In this document: one piece after another, positions 48,206 through 60,999 of the stretch
How positions within the stretch are numbered: the stretch's first letter is position 1
Layout of the letters: every line of letters starts with the position of its first letter
DNA from: CAIQPS01 sp963783835
GTDB taxonomy: Bacteria > Actinomycetota > Thermoleophilia > RBG-16-64-13
Length of the DNA: 64,000 nucleotides
Direction: 5' to 3'
Assembly (NCBI GenBank): GCA_963783835.1
Contig: CAWAOX010000015.1
Span: forward strand, 62,001 to 126,000
The notes under the pieces: model-generated
What the model saw: only the letters and a program-made list of their open reading frames with translations
The model's database searches: none
What the model was told of the DNA's origin: nothing
Translations under genes and position numbers: made by a program

Positions 48206-48714
48206 CCACGCCCGAGACCGTCGCCGCGGCCGAGAGCACGGCGCCAGAGAACATGGCCGCGACGCCGATGTCCGCCGAGGGCTGGGAGCCGCAGATCATC
48301 GCCTTCTGCTGCAACTACTGCGCCTACGCCGCCGCCGACCTGGCGGGCTCCAAGCGCATGCAGTACCCGACGAACGTGCGGATCATCCATACGCCCTGCA
48401 CGGGCAAGATAGAGATGGAGCATATCCTCGACGCGTTCCTCAAGGGTATCGATGGCATTCTGGTGGCCGGCTGCCTGGAGGGTGGCTGTCACTTCCTGGA
48501 GGGCAATCTGCGCGCGCGCAAACGCACGGACCGCATCCGCGAGATGCTGGCCGAGATCGGCGTGGGCGGCGAGCGGCTGAAGATGGTCAACCTTTCTGCC
48601 GCGATGGCTCCGACCTTCGTGCAGAGCGTGCAGGAGATGGTGAATACGGTGAGGACGCTGGGACCGACCCCGCTCAAGGGATCCCGGCAGCCGGAAAGTG
48701 AAGGAACAGCATGA
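48202..48714 (+). CDS. mvhD: MvhD-type Fe-S delta subunit, copy 2
   Basis: 170 aa. IIAFCCNYCAYAAADLAGSKR, TPCTGKIEMEHILDAF and AGCLEGGCHFLEGN match MvhD/FrhD-type proteins more closely than copy 1 does. It follows hdrA directly (ATGA overlap), the classical hdrA-mvhD arrangement, and overlaps metV by four bases. It likely docks on HdrA and passes electrons via a [2Fe-2S] cluster. Confidence 0.9.
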   Translation: MTTPETVAAAESTAPENMAATPMSAEGWEPQIIAFCCNYCAYAAADLAGSKRMQYPTNVRIIHTPCTGKIEMEHILDAFLKGIDGILVAGCLEGGCHFLEGNLRARKRTDRIREMLAEIGVGGERLKMVNLSAAMAPTFVQSVQEMVNTVRTLGPTPLKGSRQPESEGTA

Positions 48715-49379
48715 TCGTCGCTTCTCCCAAATCGGTCACCGAGTTGAAGAACCTCATCGCCCGGCACGAGAAGGTGCTGTTCGCCGGCTGTGGCACCTGC
48801 GTCACGGTGTGCCTGGCAGGTGGCGAGCGCGAGGTGGGTATCGCCTCCTACGCCGTCCGCATGGCGCGCAAGCTGGAGGGCGAGCCGCTGGAGCTGACCC
48901 AGGTGACCATCGAGCGCCAGTGCGAGAACGAGTTCATCAAGGATCTGGCCGGGCCGGCGGCCGACGTCGATGCCATCGTCTCGTTCGGCTGCGGGGTGGG
49001 CGTGCAGGCCATCGCCGAGAGATTCCCCGACATACCGGTCTACGCGGGCCTGAACACCGATTTCATGGGTCTTCTCGAGGAGCAGGCGGTCTGGACCGAG
49101 AAGTGCATGGGCTGCGGCGATTGCATGCTGGCTCAGTTCGGTGGCATCTGCCCGGTGACGCGCTGCGCCAAGCGGCTACTGAACGGCCCCTGCGGCGGTT
49201 CGACCGAGGATCAGTGCGAGGTCGACCCCGATCGCCCGTGCGCCTGGCAGCTCATCTATACGCGGCTCAAGAGCATCGACCAGCTCGACCGGCTGGACGA
49301 GGTGGTCCCGCCCAAGGACTGGAGCACCTCCTGGCACGCCGGGCCGCGGAAGGTGGTCCGCAAAGAGCATCGGGTGTAG
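48711..49379 (+). CDS. metV: MetV, zinc/Fe-S partner of methylenetetrahydrofolate reductase
   Basis: 222 aa. KVLFAGCGTCVTVCLAGGERE, FGCGVGVQAIAERFP, CMGCGDCMLAQFGGICPVTRCAK (cited by its cysteine pattern) and LLNGPCGGS are the MTHFR C-terminal (MetV) signatures. In Moorella-type MetVF-HdrABC-MvhD complexes it forms the bridge between MetF and the Hdr subunits. It is the last gene of the + strand locus, 13 kb from metF. A convergent gene follows after 26 bases. Confidence 0.88.
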   Translation: MIVASPKSVTELKNLIARHEKVLFAGCGTCVTVCLAGGEREVGIASYAVRMARKLEGEPLELTQVTIERQCENEFIKDLAGPAADVDAIVSFGCGVGVQAIAERFPDIPVYAGLNTDFMGLLEEQAVWTEKCMGCGDCMLAQFGGICPVTRCAKRLLNGPCGGSTEDQCEVDPDRPCAWQLIYTRLKSIDQLDRLDEVVPPKDWSTSWHAGPRKVVRKEHRV

Positions 49380-49405
49380 TCGCCGGTCCTCCGTCGTCGC
49401 GGCGG

Positions 49406-49984
49406 TCACTGCGACAGCGTGACGTACTCCAGATCCAGGAACTGCCCGTCCTTCACGTCGACGTAGAAATCCGTTGTGGGCGAGCCGCCGGCGACGATCC
49501 GTGTGCCGTTCGCATCCGTGGAAATCTCCCAGTGCCCCGAGTCTCCGCTCACGACGCCCTTGTACCGGCCGGGAGCGGCGTCGACGCCGACGAGGAACAC
49601 ACCGGTCCCCAGGTACGTGGACAGCGGAGTGGCGCCGCTCGCGGTGTCGGCGGCCGTGACGGTCGCGTCCTGTAGGTTGATGTACTGGCCGTCCTTAACC
49701 TCGACATAGAACTGCCCTATCGGTAGGCCGCCGGCTACCCCATCCTTACCGGCAGCGTCGGTGCAGATGTTCCAGACGCCCGCGGCGCCTCTCGGGGCGC
49801 CCTTGTAGAGGCCTGGAGGTATGTCGGTGCCGACCAGGTACGTGCCGTCCGAGTAGGCGCGGGCGGTGGTCTTGCCGGTGTCATCCACGCATGCCGCTGC
49901 CGAAGCTGCGACGATCGAAAGGGTCAGCAGCAGGAGGCCGAGAGCCGCCCAGCGACCGGCGCCTGCTCTACTGCTCGGGCTCAA
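49406..49984 (-). CDS. Predicted lipoprotein with two copies of a small beta domain
   Basis: 192 aa. A hydrophobic N-terminal segment (AALGLLLLTLSIVAASAAAC) with lipobox-like SAAAC places the lipidated residue at Cys-32. Two roughly 70-residue repeats follow: GTYLVGTDIPPGLYKG...QFYVEVKDGQYINLQDATV and GVFLVGVDAAPGRYKG...DFYVDVKDGQFLDLEYVTL. I do not know a function. Start TTG 49984 overlaps the YbjQ gene by 17 bases and lacks a clear ribosome site, so translational coupling is likely. Confidence 0.7.
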   Translation of the reverse strand: MSPSSRAGAGRWAALGLLLLTLSIVAASAAACVDDTGKTTARAYSDGTYLVGTDIPPGLYKGAPRGAAGVWNICTDAAGKDGVAGGLPIGQFYVEVKDGQYINLQDATVTAADTASGATPLSTYLGTGVFLVGVDAAPGRYKGVVSGDSGHWEISTDANGTRIVAGGSPTTDFYVDVKDGQFLDLEYVTLSQ

Positions 49985-50300
49985 CGATCACGGCGGTCCC
50001 ATAGGCCAGGACCTCGGTCATGTTGTTGCCCATGTCGGTCGCGTCGTACCTGATCGCGATGATGGCGTTGGCGCCCATCTGGTCGGCGTGCTGGGCCATC
50101 CAGTCGAAAGCTTCGGCCCGAGTCTGCTCGCAGAGCTTGATGTACTCGGGGATCTGCCCGCCGCCGAGCGTCCGGAGCGAGGCGGTTATCTGGCTGCCGA
50201 TCCAGCGGGCGCGCACAGTCACTCCGCGCACGACGCCGAGATTGTGCACCACCCGGTAGCCGGGGATGGTCAATGCTGTGGTAGTGAGCCGGTAGTCCAC
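49968..50300 (-). CDS. YbjQ/UPF0145 family protein
   Basis: 110 aa. IPGYRVVHNLGVVRGVTVRA, the long helix with EQTRAEAFDWMAQHADQMGANAI, and the C-terminal YGTAVIVEP are typical. Members form ring-like oligomers and have been annotated as heavy-metal binding, without firm evidence. GTG 50300 has AAGGAGGA well spaced upstream. Confidence 0.85.
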   Translation of the reverse strand: MDYRLTTTALTIPGYRVVHNLGVVRGVTVRARWIGSQITASLRTLGGGQIPEYIKLCEQTRAEAFDWMAQHADQMGANAIIAIRYDATDMGNNMTEVLAYGTAVIVEPEQ

Positions 50301-50380
50301 CGGTCTTCCTCCTTGTCTTGATCTACACCCCGCCGATAGTACACCGGGTCGGAGTCATCAGCATCGTCACCCTGGGAGTC

Positions 50381-50572
50381 CTAGTTCTCGGACCCCTCAG
50401 CATCCGTCTGAGCGACTGCAGGCTCCAACGGCTCGGGACGGAACGTCAGATGGCACGAGGGGCAGCACAGACCATGGTCACGATCTAGCCGCGCCCGTGT
50501 CTTCTTGATCTGTTTGCCGCAACCCGGGCAAGTAACAACAACCCTGGGTCCACGCCGCATACGCAACCACAT
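50381..50572 (-). CDS. Small zinc-ribbon protein
   Basis: 63 aa. VTCPGCGKQIKKTRARLDRDHGLCCPSC (key residues CPxCG and CPSC about 21 apart) forms a four-Cys zinc ribbon, with a basic N-terminus and acidic tail. ATG 50572 follows GGAGGAGCT closely. Function unknown. Confidence 0.7.
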   Translation of the reverse strand: MWLRMRRGPRVVVTCPGCGKQIKKTRARLDRDHGLCCPSCHLTFRPEPLEPAVAQTDAEGSEN

Positions 50573-50707
50573 AGCTCCTCCGGGGAGACATATTTGCCGC
50601 CGATGTCGAGAAGGTTTCCCTGAAGCCGGTCGGCGGAAACGGGCGGCCAGGATCTCGCGGCCATCCTGCAGTTCGTCCTCTGACCGCGCTCCGATCGGTG
50701 GCCGGCG

Positions 50708-51928
50708 CTACTTCACCGAAGGCGGCACGATCGACCGAGGACTGCTAAGAAGAAGGTTCACCCCTGCACGTGCCCTATCCATGTTTCTCAGATAGGTTCC
50801 ATGCTTGTAGACCGACCAAGGCGCCCAGTTCTTGCCTCCGCTGGAGATCTTCCAAGCGAACCTTGCGTTTACATAGGGGTCGTACCATTTGCTCGCATCG
50901 GGATTGTCGGGGTCTATGAGATCGGGGTGAGCATAGGAGAGGACCTGCCACAGACCATACGTATGTTTGCGGCCTACGGCGTTGGCATTACTGCCAGATT
51001 CTGCCATCGCCACCGCGACTGCGATCACCAAGTTCTCACCAGAGAATCCCGCTTTCTGAGCAACCAGTGCAATCTGCTCAGGCTTAAGAACATTGGAGAC
51101 TCCCTGGTTGTGGACCTGACCGCCGGTTGGAGCAGGCTTCTGCGCGGGGGGCTGCGTGCCCGACTGAGCGGCCACCTGCGCCGCGGCCAGAGCCGCTTGC
51201 AGCCTGGCTTGGCGCTCCTGCTTCAGCCGCGCCTGCCTCGCCTGCTGGGCTTGCCACGCCTTCTCCAGTTGCGCGACCTGCGTCTCCTTGCCTTTGAGCA
51301 ACTGCTTGTTCTGCGCCAGTTTCTCCGCAACAGCCTGGCTGGCGGCCCGCACGTCTTCGGCGCCGCTCTGCTGTTTCTTGAGCAGAGCCGCCAGCTTCAC
51401 CTGCCGATCGGCCACCTGAGCTCGATAGGAGGTTACTTGCTCAAGAAGGTCGGTATCCTGCTTGCTTATCCGTTCAAGAAGCGCCACGCGATTCACGAGG
51501 TCAGACCACGAGGTCGAGCTGAGCAGAACGGCGAGCTCGCTGCTCCGCCCCTGCTTGTAGATATGAGCCAGTCGGTCGCTCAGCGCACGCTCCGCACTCG
51601 CCTGGTCTTGCTGGGCCTGCGTGAGCAGAGCCGCGTTATCAGCAGCGTCGGACTCGGTCCGGGCTAGCTGGGTGATGGCGGAGTCGTACTTCTCCATGAG
51701 TATCTCGGCCTGGCCACTCAACTCTTTGAGCTTGGCCTCAAGAGCGGCCGCCTGGCTCTTGGCCTGGGTAATGGCCGGCGGCTCGGCCTGGGCGGGCTGG
51801 GCACCTGTCAACACCAAGACCAGGACGAAGAGAAGAGAACAGACAAGACGGGTACCAATACTCTGCACCGTGCCGTAGCTTATCGGAGCCTCCCTCATCG
51901 GGTGATCAAATGGTTTATCCGACGGCAT
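50708..51928 (-). CDS. Secreted cell-wall hydrolase: coiled coil plus lysozyme-like domain
   Basis: About 406 aa. A signal peptide (LVCSLLFVLVLVLTGAQPAQA) is followed by a long CwlO/PcsB-like coiled coil (about 45-240), a Gln/Ala/Pro linker and a C-terminal transglycosylase-like domain, with the likely catalytic Glu in AMAESGSNANA and HTYGLWQVLSYAHPDL. It acts outside the cell on peptidoglycan. ATG 51928 or ATG 51899 may be the start; neither has a clear ribosome site. The frame is open further upstream but that part is non-coding in character. Confidence 0.75.
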   Translation of the reverse strand: MPSDKPFDHPMREAPISYGTVQSIGTRLVCSLLFVLVLVLTGAQPAQAEPPAITQAKSQAAALEAKLKELSGQAEILMEKYDSAITQLARTESDAADNAALLTQAQQDQASAERALSDRLAHIYKQGRSSELAVLLSSTSWSDLVNRVALLERISKQDTDLLEQVTSYRAQVADRQVKLAALLKKQQSGAEDVRAASQAVAEKLAQNKQLLKGKETQVAQLEKAWQAQQARQARLKQERQARLQAALAAAQVAAQSGTQPPAQKPAPTGGQVHNQGVSNVLKPEQIALVAQKAGFSGENLVIAVAVAMAESGSNANAVGRKHTYGLWQVLSYAHPDLIDPDNPDASKWYDPYVNARFAWKISSGGKNWAPWSVYKHGTYLRNMDRARAGVNLLLSSPRSIVPPSVK

Positions 51929-52066
51929 GGTCGTCACGGGTAAACCCGGAAAGGCTAGCACACGCTCGGAGGCGCTGCACGGCCAGCCGAAAGCACCCAC
52001 CACGTCGCCCTCACCGACCCAACCCCAGGCCGAAGGCCGAGGGGGCGTCAGTGTGAGGCAGTCGGT
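51929..52066 (-). other. Possible structured leader of the cell-wall hydrolase gene
   Basis: Read on the - strand, TGCCTCAC pairs with GTGAGGGC around an inner CCCC...GGCCTTCGGCC...GGGG hairpin, and CGGGTTTACCCG forms a hairpin just before the start codon. It does not match the c-di-AMP riboswitch consensus I know. Could be a regulatory RNA or chance folding of GC-rich DNA. Confidence 0.3.
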
Positions 52067-52070
52067 TTGT

Positions 52071-52149
52071 TCGCGATGGGCCACGTGTCCGAGGGAGGAG
52101 TCGCGCAGGCCTTTGCGCGCAGCCGGAACGGACACGTGGCCCATCGCGA
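52071..52149. repeat. Perfect 21-bp inverted repeat
   Basis: Arms 52071-52091 and 52129-52149 are exact complements (starting TCGCGATGGGCCACGTG). The 37-base interior holds a second small stem, CGCGCA/TGCGCG. It sits between the glnA terminator and the hydrolase leader and has no T-tract. MITE/REP-like element or protein-binding site. Confidence 0.7.
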
Positions 52150-52173
52150 CGAAGCAGGCGGTTACAAGAAGAC

Positions 52174-52199
52174 GCCCGGCGGCCTTTCGGCCGCCGGGC
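52174..52199 (-). terminator. Rho-independent terminator after glnA
   Basis: Perfect 11-bp stem GCCCGGCGGCC / GGCCGCCGGGC with a four-base loop, followed on the - strand by GTCTTCTTGT. It begins 19 bases after the glnA stop. Confidence 0.85.
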
Positions 52200-52217
52200 A
52201 CAGCAGGGTGGCGCTGT

Positions 52218-53552
52218 CTAGAGGATGGGAAGGTAGCGCTGGAGCTCGTAGGGGGTGATGAGGGTCTTGTAGTCGTCCCACTCCGCCCACTTGTTCCGCA
52301 CCAGAAAATCGCAGACGTGGTCGCCGAGGGCCTCACGCACGAAGCTCGAACTCTCGAACTCCTTGATGGCGTTGTAGAGGTCTTCGGGCAGAGAGTCTAT
52401 GCCGGCTTCGGCCCGCTCGGCTTCGGTCATCTCGTAGATGTTATTGCTGGCTTCGGGGGGCAGCTTCATGCCCTTTTCGATACCGTCGAGACCGGCGGCC
52501 AGCATTGCGGCGAAGGCCAGGTACGGGTTACATGCCGGGTCGGGGTTGCGAAGTTCCACGCGGGTGGCGTTCTCTTTGCCGGGCTTGTAAAGCGGCACGC
52601 GCACCATGGCGGAGCGGTTGCGCCGCGACCAGCAGATGTAGACCGGGGCTTCGTAGCCCGGGACCAGGCGCTTGTAGGAGTTGATCCACTGGTTGGTGAC
52701 CAACGCGATCTCTTTGATGTGCGCCAGAAGGCCGGCAATGTACGCCTTGCCGACTTCGGAGAGATTGGTCTCGTCGGTACCATCGAAGAACGCGTTGCTG
52801 CTGCCCTTGAACAGCGACTGATGCACGTGCATCCCAGAGCCGTTCTCGCCGAAGATGGGTTTGGGCATGAAGGTCGCGTACACGCCGTGGGCGGCAGCGA
52901 TCTCTTTGACGGTCAGGCGGTAGGTCATGACCTGGTCGGCCATGGTGAGCACGTCTTTGTAGCGCAGGTCGATCTCGTGCTGCGAAGGAGCGACTTCGTG
53001 ATGGGAGTACTCCACCTGGATGCCCATCGCGTGCAGAGCGTTGACCGTATCGCGGCGGAGGTCGCTGCCGGCGTCGAGAGTGGTGAGGTCGAAGTAGCCG
53101 CCGCGGTCGAGCACATCGGTGCCGCAGCTGTCTTTGAAGTAGAAGAACTCCAGTTCGGGGCCGCAGTACATGGTGTAGCCCATGGCTTCGGCTCTGGCCA
53201 CGACTTTGCGCAGCACGTAGCGCGGGTCGCCCGCGAAGGGCTCGCCGTTGGGCTGCTTGATATCGCAGAACATGCGGGCGGTGCCGCCGGCGCCGGCGCG
53301 CCAGGGGAGCAGCGTGAAGCTGCTCGGATCCGGGTACGCCACCATGTCGGATTCCTGGATGCGGGCGAAGCCGTCGATGGACGACCCGTCGAAGCCCATG
53401 CCCTCTTCGAAAGCGCCTTCAAGCTCGGCCGGAGTGACCGCGAAGCTCTTGAGGGTGCCAAGCACGTCGGTGAACCAGAACCGGATGAACTTGATCTGTT
53501 TGTCCTCGACGATCTTGAGGACGTCCTGTGCGGTGAGTTTCTTGTCTGCCAT
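52218..53552 (-). CDS. glnA: Glutamine synthetase type I (GSI-alpha)
   Basis: 444 aa, ATP-dependent glutamine formation from glutamate and ammonia; dodecamer. GFDGSSIDGFARIQESDM, GPELEFFYF, the ATP-site KPIFGENGSGMHVHQSL and NRSAMVRVP are clear. The length and the Arg in GFARIQESD match the feedback-regulated Bacillus-type GSI-alpha, and no adenylylation loop of GSI-beta is seen. ATG 53552 is preceded by AAAGGGA. It follows gltBD on the same strand with a 104-base gap, which may hold its own promoter. PII copies nearby may act on it. Confidence 0.95.
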   Translation of the reverse strand: MADKKLTAQDVLKIVEDKQIKFIRFWFTDVLGTLKSFAVTPAELEGAFEEGMGFDGSSIDGFARIQESDMVAYPDPSSFTLLPWRAGAGGTARMFCDIKQPNGEPFAGDPRYVLRKVVARAEAMGYTMYCGPELEFFYFKDSCGTDVLDRGGYFDLTTLDAGSDLRRDTVNALHAMGIQVEYSHHEVAPSQHEIDLRYKDVLTMADQVMTYRLTVKEIAAAHGVYATFMPKPIFGENGSGMHVHQSLFKGSSNAFFDGTDETNLSEVGKAYIAGLLAHIKEIALVTNQWINSYKRLVPGYEAPVYICWSRRNRSAMVRVPLYKPGKENATRVELRNPDPACNPYLAFAAMLAAGLDGIEKGMKLPPEASNNIYEMTEAERAEAGIDSLPEDLYNAIKEFESSSFVREALGDHVCDFLVRNKWAEWDDYKTLITPYELQRYLPIL

Positions 53553-53656
53553 CAACTGTTCCCTTTCTGTAGCCTGGTCTTGTCGTACTTCTAGTAGGCG
53601 TTAAGCCTGCCGTAGGGCCGAGAGGTATAGGGGAGGACTTTGACTCCCGTTCGCGC

Positions 53657-55183
53657 CTAGCATTCTGCGCCTAGATGGGCCATTATTTTCCGAGCCGTTT
53701 GCATGCCGTCACCGATGGCACGCACAACCAGCGATGCCCCATTGCGCATGTCGCCGGTCACAAACACGCCCTCGAGGCTGGTCATGTGACGCTCGTCTCG
53801 GGCGATGAAGCCGCTGGGATCCTTGGCGATGCCGAGGCCGTCGACCAGTCCGATACGGCTGGGAGCGACGAAGCCCATTGCGATGAGCACAAGGTCGGCA
53901 TCAACTGAGAAGTCCGAGCCCTCGACCCTGCGCGGACAGGTTCGCCCCGTCGCTTGGTCATGGGCCCACTCCACCTCTACGCACTGTACCAGCTTGACCA
54001 CGCCGCCCTGGCCGGCGAAGCCGGTGGTGTCGACGCTCCAGCGCCTTGTGGCGCCCTCCTTGTGGCTGCTCGATTCGCGCAGCATGAGGGGCCACTGCGG
54101 CCAGGGGGTCGATTCCGAGCGGGTGGCCGGCGGCTCGGGCAGGATCTCCAACTGCACCACGTCGGCCGCTCCCTGGCGACGGGCGGTGCCGATGCAGTCG
54201 GAGCCGGTGTCACCGCCGCCTATGACGACGACGTTCTTGCCCGCGGCGCTGATGTGCTCCTCCCGGCCGAGGGACTCGCCGCCGACCAGCCGGTTCTGCT
54301 GGGTGAGGAAGTCCATGGCGAAGTGGATGCCGCCCAGTTCTCGTCCCGGCACGGCCAGGTCGCGGGGCACGCCTGCGCCGCCGGCCAGCACAAGGGCCTC
54401 GTAACGGTCGCGCAGGTACTTGTAGGAGATGTCCTCGCCGACGTTCACGCTGCACTGGAACTTCACGCCTTCGCGGGCCATGAGGTCGATGCGCCGGTCG
54501 ACCACCCGTTTCTCGAGTTTGAAGTCGGGTATGCCGTAGCGCAGCAGTCCGCCCGGTTTCTCGTCCTTCTCGTAGACGGTCACGTTGTAGCCCGCCCGGT
54601 TGAGTACCTGGGCGGTGGCCAGCCCCCCGGGACCGGAACCCACCACGGCCACTCGCTCGGCCCGGCACACTCGACCCGGCTCGGCAATAGCGCTGCTATT
54701 CGCGATTCCTGCATCCTTCTCTGGCGCATTCCCATCGCATTCCTGCGGCGAAACGTCGCATTTCAGCAGCCTGTCGACGTGACCGAGGCGGAAACCCTGC
54801 TCGATAATGGCCAGCTCGATCTTGCAGATGTTCACCGCCGGGCGGATGAGGCCCAGCACACAAGCGCTCTCGCAGGGAGCGGGGCAGATGCGCCCGGTGA
54901 ACTCAGGAAAAACGTTGGTGGCGAGGAGCAGATCGAGCGCCTCCTTCCAGTGACCGCTGTACACGGCTTCATTGAACTCGGGAATGACGTTGCCGAGGGG
55001 GCAGCCCGTGCTCGAGCCGTAGCAGAAGGGGGTGCCGCAGTCCATGCAGCGTGAAGCCTGCTCGTGGATCTCGCTGTCGGTGAGTGGCAGATCGACCGAG
55101 CGAAAGTCCTTCAGCCGTTCCGAGACCGGCCGGTAGCTCACGTCCTGACGGGGTTGATCGAGGAATTCGCGTTCCCGTGCCAT
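53657..55183 (-). CDS. gltD: Glutamate synthase small subunit with an inserted repeat
   Basis: 508 aa. N-terminal Fe-S cysteines (CMDCGTPFC, GCPLGN, ICPAPCESAC), FAD motif VVGSGPGGLATA and NADPH motif VIGGGDTGSDC are normal. Between FRLGHV and RVAVVGSG there are about 36 extra residues (DRLLKCDVSPQECDGNA...PGRVC) where other GltD proteins have a short linker; the DNA here is a copy of the palindromic repeat found beside ftcD, inserted in frame. The insert lies in the linker before the FAD domain, so function may survive. ATG 55183 is two bases after the gltB stop. Confidence 0.92.
   Translation of the reverse strand: MAREREFLDQPRQDVSYRPVSERLKDFRSVDLPLTDSEIHEQASRCMDCGTPFCYGSSTGCPLGNVIPEFNEAVYSGHWKEALDLLLATNVFPEFTGRICPAPCESACVLGLIRPAVNICKIELAIIEQGFRLGHVDRLLKCDVSPQECDGNAPEKDAGIANSSAIAEPGRVCRAERVAVVGSGPGGLATAQVLNRAGYNVTVYEKDEKPGGLLRYGIPDFKLEKRVVDRRIDLMAREGVKFQCSVNVGEDISYKYLRDRYEALVLAGGAGVPRDLAVPGRELGGIHFAMDFLTQQNRLVGGESLGREEHISAAGKNVVVIGGGDTGSDCIGTARRQGAADVVQLEILPEPPATRSESTPWPQWPLMLRESSSHKEGATRRWSVDTTGFAGQGGVVKLVQCVEVEWAHDQATGRTCPRRVEGSDFSVDADLVLIAMGFVAPSRIGLVDGLGIAKDPSGFIARDERHMTSLEGVFVTGDMRNGASLVVRAIGDGMQTARKIMAHLGAEC
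54675..54771. repeat. Palindromic dispersed repeat element, copy 2 (inside gltD)
   Basis: It aligns with 8764-8861 over about 97 bases at roughly 70 percent identity by eye: shared TAGCGCTGCTA, TTCCTGC.TCCT, GCGAAACGTCG and TCAGCAGCC. The central hairpin persists as AATAGC GCT GCTATT, with paired changes relative to GCGTGCGTAGC in copy 1. It is read in frame in gltD on the - strand. Confidence 0.72.
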
Positions 55184-55185
55184 GG

Positions 55186-59751
<4,566 letters not shown>

Positions 59752-60000
59752 GAACCTCGTGTCCGCCAGCCGCCGGCCGGTGAGTGGTGACCGCCGGCGT
59801 CTCCGCGAGCGGGGACCGTACATCCCCAGAACATGGAAATGCTTCTCATAAGTTCGCGCGCCACCCCTGTCGCAGTAACCTTGATCCGGACCGCCATATG
59901 CGGCGATTCAGTTGCGGTAGCATAGCAGCGGAGCACGTTTCCGCGTCTAGCCACATGGCCGCTATTAGCGGCTATCTCCTGTACATATGGCTAAGTCAGA
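59752..60000. other. Intergenic region with small palindromes
   Basis: 249 bases between gltB and the ABC permease (both -). It holds GCCGCTATTAGCGGC (59958-59972), a perfect 7-bp palindrome around one T, which could end the ABC operon or bind a regulator. The gltB promoter must lie here, but no boxes stand out. Confidence 0.4.
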
Positions 60001-60999
60001 TCAGTCAGGTTCGAAGGGCACCCCGAGACTTCGCGGCTGCACCACGCGGAGCGACCGAAGGACGCGGGCGACGCGCTTGCGCCATTGCTCCGGCAGGGAG
60101 GCGAGCACCCGATCGACCCACTCGGCATTGCCGATGTTCACCAGCAGAAGGGTGAGGATCATCAGAGGGAACGGGGCGACCTGGAGCACCTGGGAGGGGA
60201 TGCCCTGGATGCTGGGCTGCAGGACCACACTGAGCCACTGCAGAAGCCCGAACAGATACGCGCCAAGGGCCACTCGCACAGGATTCCACGCGCCGAAGAT
60301 GACGATGGCCAGAACGATCCAGCCGAGGCCGTCCAGACCGGAGATAGTGCCCTTCCAGCCCGCCTTCACGCTGAGGGAATACATGGGACCTGCCAGACCC
60401 ACGAGCGCGCCGCCGAGCACCGTGTACATGTACCGGAGCGCGTTGACCTGAGCTCCCCGGGCGAAAGCCGCCGCCGGGCGTTCGCCCACCGCCCGCAGAG
60501 TCAGCCCGGGCCGCGTGCGGAATATCCACCACCAGGCCACGATAATGAGGACGAAGCTGAAGTAGGTCATGATGTCGTGCTCGAAGAGCAAGGTACCGAG
60601 GACGGGGATCTTCTCCAGGCCCGGGATGGGATGCACGGCAAGCCTGGGCCCCTTGTCGCCCATGAACGGGTTGCCCAGGAAGTAGGCCAGGTCCCGGCAG
60701 AAAAGGGTGAGGACGAAGCCGATCGCCACCTGCGACTGGCGCAGAGTGATGCTGCCGAAGGCCACGATGAGGGCCACTACCGCTCCGATCGCCGCTCCAG
60801 TGACGAAGCCAAGGACCAGGCTGCCGGTGGTGACCGCCACCGCGAAGCTGCCCATGGCCGATAGCAGGATGGAGCCGTTGACCGAGAGGTTGATGACCCC
60901 CGACCGCTCGGCGAGCGTCTCGCCGATCGCAGCCACTACTATAGGCGCCGCAGTGGCGAGGACGCCGGCCAGGCCCACGATGATAGTCGGCCCATCCAT
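60001..60999 (-). CDS. ABC transporter permease, BMP/nucleoside type (second permease)
   Basis: 332 aa, about 9-10 helices. ETLAERSGVINLSVNGSILLSA (key part ERSGVINLSVNG) and AVGERPAAAFARGAQVNALRYM are characteristic of the YufQ/BmpD-type inner-membrane permeases for nucleosides and related solutes. ATG 60999 overlaps the previous gene's TGA (TGATG) and follows GGGAG. Last gene of the importer operon. Confidence 0.88.
   Translation of the reverse strand: MDGPTIIVGLAGVLATAAPIVVAAIGETLAERSGVINLSVNGSILLSAMGSFAVAVTTGSLVLGFVTGAAIGAVVALIVAFGSITLRQSQVAIGFVLTLFCRDLAYFLGNPFMGDKGPRLAVHPIPGLEKIPVLGTLLFEHDIMTYFSFVLIIVAWWWIFRTRPGLTLRAVGERPAAAFARGAQVNALRYMYTVLGGALVGLAGPMYSLSVKAGWKGTISGLDGLGWIVLAIVIFGAWNPVRVALGAYLFGLLQWLSVVLQPSIQGIPSQVLQVAPFPLMILTLLLVNIGNAEWVDRVLASLPEQWRKRVARVLRSLRVVQPRSLGVPFEPD

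Noticed and set aside
49958..49972. Operator-like sequence at the YbjQ-lipoprotein junction
   Set aside because: The bases are coding overlap between the two genes; no symmetric repeat of note.
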